Assembly (NCBI GenBank): GCA_003486705.1 | Contig: DNGE01000114.1 | Location: 849 to 6,214 of the forward strand | Reading direction: 5' to 3' | Length of the DNA stretch: 5,366 nt | DNA from: Bacillota bacterium | GTDB lineage: Bacteria > Bacillota_I > Bacilli_A > MOL361 > Turicibacteraceae | Shown: positions 1 to 4,670 of the stretch, one piece after another | How the letters are laid out: every line of letters starts with the position of its first letter | Position numbering within the stretch: position 1 is the first letter of the stretch | Notes under the pieces: model-generated | What the model was told of the DNA's origin: nothing | What the model saw: the letters and a program-made list of their open reading frames with translations, nothing else | Database searches by the model: none | Position numbers and translations under genes: made by a program

Positions 1-2
1 TG

Positions 3-452
3 TTTAAATATTTAAAAGAAAATAATATAACACCAAATCATACTGTTAAATTTATTATTTCAACATATGAGGAAGTTGGGCATGGTGCAGCAGCCTTACC
101 AAATGATATTACACGCTTAATTGCAGTTGATATGGGGTGTATTGGTAAAGATTTATCATGTACTGAATATGATGTTTCAATTTGCGCAAAGGATTCTTCA
201 GGACCATACGATTACGATATGACGACAGAACTAATTGAGCTTTCGGGAAAACATCAACTTAATCATGCTGTGGATATTTATCCATTCTACGGTTCTGATG
301 CCTCTGCGGCTTTGCGCGCTGGATGCGATATTAAAGCTGCACTTATTGGACCTGGTGTTCATGCCTCTCACGGCATGGAACGTACACATACCCAAGGTTG
401 TCTAAACACAATGAAATTATTAACAGCCTACTTAACAGAAATTAAATTTTAA
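3..452 (+). CDS. M42-family metallopeptidase (aminopeptidase), C-terminal part
   Basis: The 5' end lies outside the window; 149 residues are visible, against a usual family length of about 350. M42 enzymes are cytosolic, usually dinuclear-metal (Zn or Co) aminopeptidases that form large tetrahedral oligomers and trim peptides. Visible hallmarks are STYEEVGHGA (fragment residues 20-29), whose Glu pair matches the catalytic and metal-ligand glutamates, AVDMG (41-45) with the metal-binding Asp, and GPGVHASHGMERTH near residues 116-129, which supplies the C-terminal metal-binding His, probably the second one. All key C-terminal ligands are therefore present and the visible part looks intact. The gene ends at TAA 450-452, just before a strong terminator, and converges on dusB. 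Family annotation often wavers between glutamyl aminopeptidase, endoglucanase and YhfE-like peptidase; the exact substrate cannot be read from this fragment. Confidence 0.9.
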   Translation, partial: FKYLKENNITPNHTVKFIISTYEEVGHGAAALPNDITRLIAVDMGCIGKDLSCTEYDVSICAKDSSGPYDYDMTTELIELSGKHQLNHAVDIYPFYGSDASAALRAGCDIKAALIGPGVHASHGMERTHTQGCLNTMKLLTAYLTEIKF

Positions 453-457
453 ATTTT

Positions 458-487
458 AAAAGGCGATCGCAAATGCGATCGCCTTTT
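458..487. terminator. Bidirectional intrinsic terminator between the peptidase gene and dusB
   Basis: A perfect 13-bp inverted repeat, AAAAGGCGATCGC (458-470) and GCGATCGCCTTTT (475-487), encloses a 4-base loop (AAAT). The outer A/T pairs give a U-run in either direction. It starts 6 bases after the peptidase stop and ends 3 bases before the dusB stop, so it can serve both convergent genes. Confidence 0.92.
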
Positions 488-490
488 ATT

Positions 491-1495
491 TTATGCTTCA
501 ATCTTAGCAGATTCATCACCTTGTAAATACGCCTCATATCGAGCTAATAACTCTTCCATTTCAGCTTTTGTATTAACATGAGTAACTAAACGCTTAGCGT
601 TTGTTGCCCCTTTTAATCCTTTTAAGTACCATGTCATATGTGAACGCATTTCAAGCATTGCAACTTTTTCACCTTTTACCTCAATTAAGCGGTTCATGTG
701 CTCAAGTGCTGTCGCAATTTTCTCATCTGCACTTGGTTCTGGTAATAATTCACCTGTTTTTAAGTAGTGTGCGACGCGTTTCATTAACCAAGGATTCCCC
801 ATCGCTCCACGACCAATCATCACAGCATCTACATTTGAAAATTCCATCATTTGCTTAGCAAACTCTGGTGAATTAATATCACCGTTTCCGATAACCGGAA
901 TCGTTTTAATTGCATCTTTTACATCTTTAATAATGTTCCAATCCGCTTTACCTTCATACATTTGTGAACGTGTACGACCATGTACCGCAACCGCACTAGC
1001 ACCAGCTGCTTCAATCTTTTTTGCAATCTCAACAGCATAAATGTGTTCTTTATCCCACCCTGTGCGCATTTTTACTGTTACAGGTTTTTTAACACAGTCA
1101 ACAACTGATCCTACAATATCATAAATCTTATCTGGTTCTAATAATAAACGAGCTCCCGCTTCATTTTTTGTCACCTTAGGAACAGGACATCCCATATTAA
1201 TATCAATAATATCACAATCACAGTTTTCATCCACAAATTTAGCAGCCTCAACAAATGTTTCTTTATCGCTACCAAAAATTTGCATTGATAATGGACGTTC
1301 TGCTGGATCGACATATAACATTTCTAATGTTTTTTTATTTTTATAAACAACTGCTTTATCACTTACCATCTCTGAATAAATAAGGCCCGTTCCCATCTCT
1401 TTTACAATTGTACGGAACGCTGTATTACAAACTCCTGCCATCGGGGCTAAAACAACAGGATTATCAATTTCAATTTCTCTAATTTTCCAACTCAT
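491..1495 (-). CDS. dusB: tRNA-dihydrouridine synthase DusB
   Basis: FMN-dependent, NAD(P)H-using enzyme that reduces uridine to dihydrouridine in the tRNA D-loop; cytosolic. From the chosen ATG it has 334 residues, normal for the family. The N-terminal TIM barrel shows PVVLAPMAGVCNTAFR (FMN site), the IYSEMVSDKA segment, DIINMGCPVPKV-type text (here DINMGCPVPKV) with catalytic Cys103, VTVKMRTGW, AVHGRTRSQMYEG, IPVIGNGDI and MIGRGAMGNPW, the last two gripping the FMN phosphate. The C-terminal helical domain contains MRSHMTWYLKG. A GTG start 12 bases upstream (1505-1507) is possible, but that GTG lies inside the only SD-like stretch, so the ATG at 1493-1495 is preferred. In many Bacilli dusB sits close behind folK; here more than 2.6 kb of other genes lie between. 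A promoter candidate lies about 70 bases upstream. The stop (TAA, 491-493) abuts the shared terminator. Confidence 0.96.
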   Translation of the reverse strand: MSWKIREIEIDNPVVLAPMAGVCNTAFRTIVKEMGTGLIYSEMVSDKAVVYKNKKTLEMLYVDPAERPLSMQIFGSDKETFVEAAKFVDENCDCDIIDINMGCPVPKVTKNEAGARLLLEPDKIYDIVGSVVDCVKKPVTVKMRTGWDKEHIYAVEIAKKIEAAGASAVAVHGRTRSQMYEGKADWNIIKDVKDAIKTIPVIGNGDINSPEFAKQMMEFSNVDAVMIGRGAMGNPWLMKRVAHYLKTGELLPEPSADEKIATALEHMNRLIEVKGEKVAMLEMRSHMTWYLKGLKGATNAKRLVTHVNTKAEMEELLARYEAYLQGDESAKIEA

Positions 1496-1501
1496 GATGT
1501 T

Positions 1502-1507
1502 CCCCAC
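1502..1507 (-). promoter_or_regulatory. Atypical ribosome binding site of dusB that decides its start
   Basis: Read on the minus strand this is GTGGGG, 6 bases before ATG (1493-1495). It pairs only imperfectly with the 16S tail, unlike the AGGAGG-type sites of mntP, folK and the 51-codon gene. Because it includes the alternative GTG start codon, it argues for initiation at the ATG. Confidence 0.5.
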
Positions 1508-1567
1508 TTTCTAATCGAATTTTTATATTAAATTTATTAATTTTAGTATGCATTTTAACAACTTAAC

Positions 1568-1596
1568 ATTATACCTTAACACACCCTTTTGTGCAA
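1568..1596 (-). promoter_or_regulatory. Candidate sigma-A promoter of dusB
   Basis: On the minus strand a perfect -10 TATAAT (1568-1573) is preceded, after a 17-base spacer, by TTGCAC (1591-1596), which shares the first three bases of the -35 consensus. Transcription would begin near 1561, giving a leader of about 65 bases. The rest of the 209-bp dusB/antiporter gap shows nothing else beyond a DnaA-box match at 1684-1692. Confidence 0.45.
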
Positions 1597-1683
1597 CTTT
1601 AACGATACGTCTATTAGAATTATTATATGAAATACCAAACTTCTATCCATTTTCTTTGTACAACTTAAACTGAAAGTCTAATA

Positions 1684-1692
1684 TGTGGATAA
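1684..1692 (-). promoter_or_regulatory. Consensus DnaA box (TTATCCACA)
   Basis: The plus strand reads TGTGGATAA, so the minus strand is an exact match to the classic 9-mer TTATCCACA. It lies just beyond the U-run of the antiporter terminator and outside any gene. A single exact 9-mer in AT-rich DNA can be chance, but a second exact copy sits at 3373-3381. Binding by DnaA is inference. Confidence 0.35.
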
Positions 1693-1718
1693 GAAAAAAA
1701 TCAGCCATAGCTGATTTT
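1691..1718 (-). terminator. Intrinsic terminator of the mntP-antiporter operon
   Basis: On the minus strand the 9-bp stem AAAATCAGC/GCTGATTTT (1697-1705 with 1710-1718) has a 4-base loop and runs into seven T residues followed by CTT. The hairpin begins inside the stop codon of the antiporter gene (1717-1719), so termination follows translation immediately. Confidence 0.9.
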
Positions 1719-2670
1719 ATCCTTTCATAATAACAAAAATCATGTATGCTACATAAAGTAGCACCATAAATCCACCTTCTAATTTATTAATACTTCGTTT
1801 TGAAGCTGCAAAGCCATAAACGATGATCGAAATAAATAACATAATGAATACATCAAAGAATACCGCACTGTTAATAGTAATTTCATGAATCACTGATGAA
1901 ATACCGAGTACAAAGAATATATTAAAGATATTAGAACCTATGGCATTACCTAATGCAATATCACTTTCACCTTTTCTAGCAGCAACAATCGATGTAACAA
2001 GTTCTGGTAGCGATGTCCCTATTGCCACAATCGTTAACCCGACTAAACTTTGACTCATTCCCCAAGCAAGGGCAATATTTGTTGCAGAGTCAACCACAAG
2101 TTGTCCACCGATAACAATTCCTATGATCCCTATAACAGATAATAAAATACTTTTTGGTAAAGGACGACTAACAAATTCTTCATCATCCGAACCGTCCTGA
2201 CGTGAATTTAGTGCCAGCTCGATTAAATAATACATAAAGATTCCAAGTAAGACAATGAGCATGATACCATCAGCACGTGTTAATATGTTCTCTGTATAAC
2301 CATGATACTTTGTGTCGAGTCCTAAAACAATGAGTACAAATGCTCCTAAAATTGCAAATGGGAATTCCTTACCAATAATAGAGCGTTTAACTTTTAATGG
2401 CGCTAAGAAGGCAGATATCCCAACGACAACTAATAAGTTGAAAATATTTGACCCGACAACGTTACCAACTGTAATATCATTTGCACCTTTAAATGCACCT
2501 GAGATACTAACCGCTGCTTCTGGGGCACTCGTCCCAAATGCAACAATTGTTAACCCGATAATAAGCGTCGGTATTTTTAGTGTTTTAGCAATGGAAGAAG
2601 CACCATCCACAAACAAATCTGCACCTTTAATTAATAACACGAATCCAACAAGCAATAAGATATAACTCAT
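1717..2670 (-). CDS. CaCA-superfamily Na+/Ca2+-type antiporter (YrbG-like)
   Basis: Integral membrane cation exchanger of 317 residues, a full-length size for prokaryotic YrbG/NCX-like proteins. Two inverted alpha-repeats are clear. Alpha-1 has FGTSAPE (residues 45-51) and GNVVGSNIFN (69-78); alpha-2 has IGTSLPE (217-223) and GNAIGSNIFN (241-250). Glu51 and Glu223 occupy the ion-coordinating positions known from archaeal NCX. Roughly ten hydrophobic segments are visible, with an acidic cytosolic linker (DGSDDEE, about 159-165) between the halves. The family usually extrudes Ca2+ in exchange for Na+; the actual ion is not readable here. The start ATG follows GGTGAGG by 7 bases. The gene begins 25 bases after the mntP stop with no terminator between, so the two are very probably co-transcribed as a divalent-cation export unit. 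The TAA overlaps the operon terminator. Confidence 0.93.
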   Translation of the reverse strand: MSYILLLVGFVLLIKGADLFVDGASSIAKTLKIPTLIIGLTIVAFGTSAPEAAVSISGAFKGANDITVGNVVGSNIFNLLVVVGISAFLAPLKVKRSIIGKEFPFAILGAFVLIVLGLDTKYHGYTENILTRADGIMLIVLLGIFMYYLIELALNSRQDGSDDEEFVSRPLPKSILLSVIGIIGIVIGGQLVVDSATNIALAWGMSQSLVGLTIVAIGTSLPELVTSIVAARKGESDIALGNAIGSNIFNIFFVLGISSVIHEITINSAVFFDVFIMLFISIIVYGFAASKRSINKLEGGFMVLLYVAYMIFVIMKG

Positions 2671-2695
2671 GTCTAGACCTCACCTTTTATATTTT

Positions 2696-3259
2696 TTACA
2701 TTTGAATATGTTCTAAGAAAATACTAATACCAATTAAAATTAAAATGATACCACCCACTAATTCGGAATAGTTTTTTAAAAATGGGCCAACACTTTTTCC
2801 AAGTAACACCCCACCATAACAAATAGCGAACGTGATAATACCAATAAATAAAATAGCTGTTAAAATATTAACATTTAAAAATGCAAAACTAATTCCAACA
2901 GCTAATGCATCAATGCTCGTTGCAATAGCTAAAACAGTTAGAGATGAATTTTTTAATGGGTCTACCTCTTCAACTACCTCTTCGTCACCTTTAAATGTAT
3001 TAAGCACCATCTTACCACCTAATACACAAAGTAGAATTAAGGCAATCCAATGATCAATTGCTGTTACATACTTTTCAAATCCAACACCTAATGCATAACC
3101 GATTAGTGGCATAAGTGCTTGAAATCCACCAAAGAATAAGGCAACTTTTAAGGCAGCCATTGAATTTACTTTTTTTAAGCTAATCCCTTTTGCAATTGAA
3201 ACTGTAAAAGCATCCATTGCTAATCCGAATGCAACAAATATAATTGCAATAAGACTCAT
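2696..3259 (-). CDS. mntP: Manganese efflux pump MntP
   Basis: Inner-membrane Mn2+ exporter of the MntP (formerly YebN/DUF204) family; 187 residues, the usual length. It consists of two homologous three-helix halves. The first contains LAMDAFTVSIAKG (Asp16), the second ATSIDALAVGISFAF (Asp117); these aspartates match the pair required for transport in the E. coli protein. GGFQ (44-47) and LGGKM (80-84) are also family features. An acidic loop (GDEEVVEEVD, 91-100) joins the halves. The ATG at 3257-3259 follows GGAGG (3267-3271) by 7 bases, a strong RBS. It is the first gene of the operon with the Na+/Ca2+-type antiporter. Family members are often controlled by the yybP-ykoY Mn2+ riboswitch or by MntR; I see neither in the upstream 350 bases, only weak promoters and an inverted repeat at 3329-3359. 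Confidence 0.95.
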   Translation of the reverse strand: MSLIAIIFVAFGLAMDAFTVSIAKGISLKKVNSMAALKVALFFGGFQALMPLIGYALGVGFEKYVTAIDHWIALILLCVLGGKMVLNTFKGDEEVVEEVDPLKNSSLTVLAIATSIDALAVGISFAFLNVNILTAILFIGIITFAICYGGVLLGKSVGPFLKNYSELVGGIILILIGISIFLEHIQM

Positions 3260-3328
3260 AAGAATTCCTCCAACATTTTATTTTCAATTAAGCTTTGATT
3301 TTAGCCAGAAAGATTAAACAAGTAAACT

Positions 3329-3359
3329 TATCCATTTTAAACATTATATATTATGGATA
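3329..3359 (-). promoter_or_regulatory. Inverted repeat around a candidate mntP -10 element
   Basis: TATCCAT (3329-3335) and ATGGATA (3353-3359) form 7-bp arms separated by 17 bases. Between them, on the minus strand, lies a perfect TATAAT (3343-3348) with no good -35 partner at 16-18 bases. The arrangement would suit an operator over the mntP promoter, or a weak hairpin in a longer leader. No known MntR or Fur consensus is evident. The left arm overlaps a DnaA-box-like match. Confidence 0.3.
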
Positions 3360-3428
3360 TTTTTTTATTTTCTTATCCACAATTACTTATTTATACGATG
3401 TATCACACAGATTGTTATACATGATTGC

Positions 3429-3457
3429 TTAATAGTAAATAAAGTCTACCTTGTCAT
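3429..3457 (-). promoter_or_regulatory. Alternative candidate promoter for mntP
   Basis: On the minus strand ATGACA (3452-3457, five of six -35 bases) is followed after 17 bases by TATTAA (3429-3434, four of six -10 bases). Transcription from near 3422 would give mntP a leader of about 160 bases. It competes with the bare TATAAT at 3343-3348 as the mntP promoter; the sequence does not decide between them. Confidence 0.35.
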
Positions 3458-3617
3458 TCTTTTTAATGCTATCTCTTTTGCTTAAATTTATCTTATCCAT
3501 CATACCATCACAAACCATAATTATCCACTTTTTACGATGGTTTACACGAAGTTTTTAAACTTTCTCTTGATGTTGCTTAAATCTAGCACCCTATTACTGC
3601 ATTCTCTTACCTCATCG

Positions 3618-3660
3618 TGACATTAGTTTCACTTTTAAAAAATAGTGTCGGTGATATAAT
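3618..3660 (+). promoter_or_regulatory. Upstream promoter module (copy A) for the 51-codon gene
   Basis: An extended -10, TG-A-TATAAT (3652-3660), has no usable -35 at 17 bases (CTTTTA). Centred about 42 bases before the expected start (near 3667) is the imperfect palindrome GTGACA-TTAG-TTTCAC (3617-3632). A palindrome in place of the -35 is the layout of an activator-dependent (class II) promoter. The regulator is unknown. The module is repeated 85 bases downstream. Confidence 0.55.
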
Positions 3661-3702
3661 TAAATTATGAAACCGAGCGCAATTCAAACTCGGAACATCT
3701 CA

Positions 3703-3745
3703 TGACAATTCTGTCACTTTAAAAAAATAGGTGAGATGTTATAAT
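3703..3745 (+). promoter_or_regulatory. Proximal promoter module (copy B) for the 51-codon gene
   Basis: It has a perfect extended -10, TG-T-TATAAT (3737-3745), with CTTTAA where a -35 would be. The exact palindrome TGACA-ATTC-TGTCA (3703-3716) is centred about 42 bases before the expected start near 3752. The mRNA leader to the ATG at 3789 would be about 37 bases and includes the strong RBS. Geometry is identical to copy A. Confidence 0.6.
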
Positions 3746-3773
3746 TAAATTGTTGAAGAACACAGAGAAAATC

Positions 3774-3781
3774 AGAGGAGG
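3774..3781 (+). promoter_or_regulatory. Strong ribosome binding site that fixes the 51-codon start
   Basis: AGAGGAGG is followed after 7 bases by ATG (3789-3791). It is one of the two best SD sequences in the window, and is the main reason to believe the short reading frame is translated and starts here, not at the in-frame TTG (3750-3752), which lacks an SD and would overlap the expected transcription start. Confidence 0.85.
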
Positions 3782-3788
3782 TTGTCGT

Positions 3789-3944
3789 ATGGTACAAGAA
3801 ATATTAGACGAATTAGATGTTAATTGGGATGTTCCGGCTAGTGATCGTCATGAATACCACATGGAACAACTTGAAAAATCAATCAATTCAACTTTTACGA
3901 GTGATCAACACAACCTATTAGCTATGCTTTTTTCTGAGTGTTAA
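3789..3944 (+). CDS. Small acidic protein of unknown function (51 aa)
   Basis: I do not recognise this protein. It has 51 residues, starts MVQEILDELD and ends AMLFSEC. It is strongly acidic (11 Asp/Glu against 2 Lys/Arg), has no signal peptide or membrane segment, and reads as two short helices, one around residues 20-32 (DRHEYHMEQLEK) and one around 38-49 (SDQHNLLAMLF), joined by a Ser/Asn/Thr turn. Histidines 21, 24 and 41 and the terminal Cys51 could in principle bind a metal, which is speculation. Support for a real gene is a strong SD at ideal spacing and two promoter modules upstream. It is the only plus-strand gene between mntP and folK and is transcribed divergently from mntP. A functional link to MntP, by analogy with the unrelated E. 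coli microprotein MntS, is a hypothesis only. It could also be a phage-derived or truncated remnant. Confidence 0.75.
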   Translation: MVQEILDELDVNWDVPASDRHEYHMEQLEKSINSTFTSDQHNLLAMLFSEC

Positions 3945-3957
3945 TCTTTCAACAATT

Positions 3958-3993
3958 TGTACGCTAATGTACGACTGAATTTTTGAGTATATT
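3958..3993 (+). promoter_or_regulatory. Direct repeat TGTACG x2 and weak -10 before the C-rich RNA
   Basis: TGTACG occurs at 3958-3963 and 3968-3973, exactly 10 bp apart, just after the small gene. Fourteen bases further on is TATATT (3988-3993; five of six -10 bases), so the repeat overlaps the place of a -35, which is otherwise absent. This could be a regulator-driven promoter starting an RNA near 4000. Evidence is thin. Confidence 0.25.
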
Positions 3994-4063
3994 AACTATT
4001 TCTAAATTTATTTTTTCAATCCCCATGTAAAAAAATAAATAATCTTGTAAAAAATACAAGAAT

Positions 4064-4101
4064 CTACCCTACCCTAAAAGCTAGATCCTACCCTACCCTA
4101 A
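4064..4101 (+). repeat. Two copies of CTACCCTACCCTAA
   Basis: Identical 14-mers at 4064-4077 and 4088-4101, a 24-bp period, each itself a tandem CTACC-type pentamer repeat. The intervening ten bases and the last bases of copy 1 form the left arm of the terminator stem. On the minus strand they give four GGG runs (GGGTAGGG twice). Confidence 0.95.
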
Positions 4102-4116
4102 TGATCTAGCTTTTTT
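4076..4116 (+). terminator. Intrinsic terminator with a C-rich 15-base loop
   Basis: The 12-bp perfect stem AAAAGCTAGATC (4076-4087) and GATCTAGCTTTT (4103-4114) is followed by further T residues (T4111-4116), then ATAT. The loop CTACCCTACCCTAAT is unusually long and non-random. It ends plus-strand transcription from the small gene and RNA unit before it reaches the convergent fol operon. Confidence 0.88.
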
Positions 4117-4125
4117 ATATGCTTA

Positions 4126-4149
4126 AAAACCCCCTTTCAAGGGGGTTTT
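4126..4149 (-). terminator. Intrinsic terminator of the fol operon
   Basis: AAAACCCCC (4126-4134) pairs with GGGGGTTTT (4141-4149) around a 6-base loop (two more A/T pairs could close it further). On the minus strand it begins two bases after the folK stop and is followed by TTTTTAAG. The symmetric A/T flanks allow it to work in both directions, backing up the plus-strand terminator at 4076-4116. Confidence 0.9.
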
Positions 4150-4150
4150 A

Positions 4151-4636
4151 CTATATTCTATTAGACACAATCACCAATTCATCTGAATTAAATCGTTTTG
4201 CAATCTCACATACTGTTTGTTCACCAATTAATACATTCGGTGCAATTTCAGCAAGTGGGATCATCACAAAATCACGTTCCATCATATACGGATGAGGCAC
4301 AATAAGTGACTCAGTCTGAATTTGTTCTTGATCATATAATAAAACATCGACATCAATGACACGTGGACCCCACTTCACAAGTCGCACACGCCCAAGCTCA
4401 AGTTCTATCATTTGACAATGAGCCAGTAACTCAAACGCATCAAGTTTAGTTTCAACACAAACGACTAAGTTCATAAAAATATCTTGTTCCGTTAACCCCC
4501 AAGGTTTTGTTTCATACAATGAAGATACTGAAACAATCGATACCTTATTATCCTTAATTAATAATCGCAACGCATCAAATAAAAACTGCTTTTTATCGCC
4601 CATATTTGATCCGAGCCCTAAATATGCAACCGCCAT
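4151..4636 (-). CDS. folK: 6-hydroxymethyl-7,8-dihydropterin pyrophosphokinase
   Basis: Transfers pyrophosphate from ATP to 6-hydroxymethyl-7,8-dihydropterin, the step before dihydropteroate synthase in folate synthesis; cytosolic. Its 161 residues are the normal length. Signature segments run in order: AYLGLGSNMGD (4-14), SSLYETKPWG (38-47), ELGRVRLVKWGPRVIDVDVLLY (80-101) with the Mg2+-binding Asp95 and Asp97, and PHPYMMERDFVMIPLAEIAP (114-133). All catalytic features are intact. The ATG at 4634-4636 follows GAGGAG (4645-4650) by 8 bases. It lies 34 bases after folB in the same direction and is the last gene of the folP-folB-folK run, ending in TAG just before a strong terminator. Confidence 0.97.
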   Translation of the reverse strand: MAVAYLGLGSNMGDKKQFLFDALRLLIKDNKVSIVSVSSLYETKPWGLTEQDIFMNLVVCVETKLDAFELLAHCQMIELELGRVRLVKWGPRVIDVDVLLYDQEQIQTESLIVPHPYMMERDFVMIPLAEIAPNVLIGEQTVCEIAKRFNSDELVIVSNRI

Positions 4637-4670
4637 CTTCTCAACTCCTCTCTAGATGCCAGACACCCAA

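Larger units (their letters stand above)
3328..3529 (+). repeat. Cluster of DnaA-box-like TTATCCA elements in a long AT-rich gap
   Basis: The 529 bp between mntP and the 51-codon gene have no recognisable protein gene. Four same-strand TTATCCA elements start at 3328, 3373, 3493 and 3521. The second is the exact DnaA 9-mer TTATCCACA, the fourth differs by one base (TTATCCACT), and the other two by two bases (TTATCCATT, TTATCCATC). The second and fourth are each followed within 8-20 bases by a related TACGATG...ACAC segment (3394-3407 and 3532-3547), and the third by a looser CATACCATCACA version. This looks like degenerate iterons. No dnaA, dnaN or rpmH gene is nearby, so a chromosomal origin is unlikely; a DnaA-binding cluster that titrates DnaA or controls the flanking genes is possible. 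Confidence 0.4.
3618..3751 (+). repeat. Direct repeat of the promoter module, 85-bp period
   Basis: Positions 3618-3666 and 3703-3751 align without gaps at 38 of 49 positions. Conserved blocks are TGACA, the TCACTTT-type block followed by AAAAAATAG, TG before the -10, and TATAATTAAATT. Divergence concentrates in the palindrome spacer and just upstream of the TG. The 85-bp period is close to eight helical turns, which would put both sites on the same DNA face. Confidence 0.75.
4000..4117 (+). ncRNA. Candidate C-rich-loop regulatory RNA
   Basis: The 3' end is set by a terminator; the 5' end is a guess. In order, the RNA would contain an unpaired ATCCCCATG segment (4019-4027), a 7-bp hairpin TCTTGTA/TACAAGA with an A5 loop (4043-4061), a single-stranded CTACCCTACCCTAA (4064-4077), and a 12-bp terminator hairpin whose 15-base loop repeats the same 14-mer (4088-4101). 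Repeated C-rich single-stranded motifs in hairpin loops are the hallmark of Gram-positive sRNAs such as RsaE/RoxS, FsrA and LhrC, which pair with G-rich Shine-Dalgarno regions. I recognise no specific known sRNA. It may be independently transcribed, or be processed from the 3' UTR of the 51-codon gene. Confidence 0.45.

Noticed and set aside
462..483. GCGATCGC octamers as a HIP1-type iterated palindrome
   Set aside because: Both copies are simply the two arms of one terminator hairpin, and HIP1 is a cyanobacterial feature.
601..858. Plus-strand open frame inside dusB
   Set aside because: It is antisense to an intact, motif-rich dusB, with no RBS or recognisable product.
2312..3053. Plus-strand open frames inside the antiporter and mntP genes
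   Set aside because: They are mirror frames of hydrophobic membrane-protein codons, with low-complexity translations and no initiation signals.
3328..3529. Chromosomal replication origin
   Set aside because: Boxes are few and partly degenerate, and dnaA, dnaN, rpmH or gyr genes are absent; fol genes and dusB are not usual oriC neighbours.
3272..3600. yybP-ykoY manganese riboswitch upstream of mntP
   Set aside because: The leader is AT-rich and shows no GC-rich multi-stem aptamer or conserved loop text in either promoter scenario.
3673..3693. CCGAG/CTCGG stem-loop between the two promoter modules as an attenuator
   Set aside because: Only five pairs with an 11-base loop and no following U-run; too weak to call a terminator.
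3667..3705. Leaderless 12-codon peptide starting at the expected copy A transcription start
   Set aside because: ATG coincides with the predicted start and the frame ends inside the copy B palindrome, but it has no SD, is very short, and copy B has no equivalent ATG.
3750..3788. Longer 64-residue version of the small protein from TTG
   Set aside because: TTG has no SD and lies at or before the expected transcription start, whereas ATG 3789 has an ideal RBS; the extra residues would span that RBS.
4064..4101. CRISPR array or telomere-like repeat from the CTACCC copies
   Set aside because: Only two 14-base copies, spaced by part of a terminator stem, and no cas genes; a terminator/sRNA explanation accounts for the arrangement.
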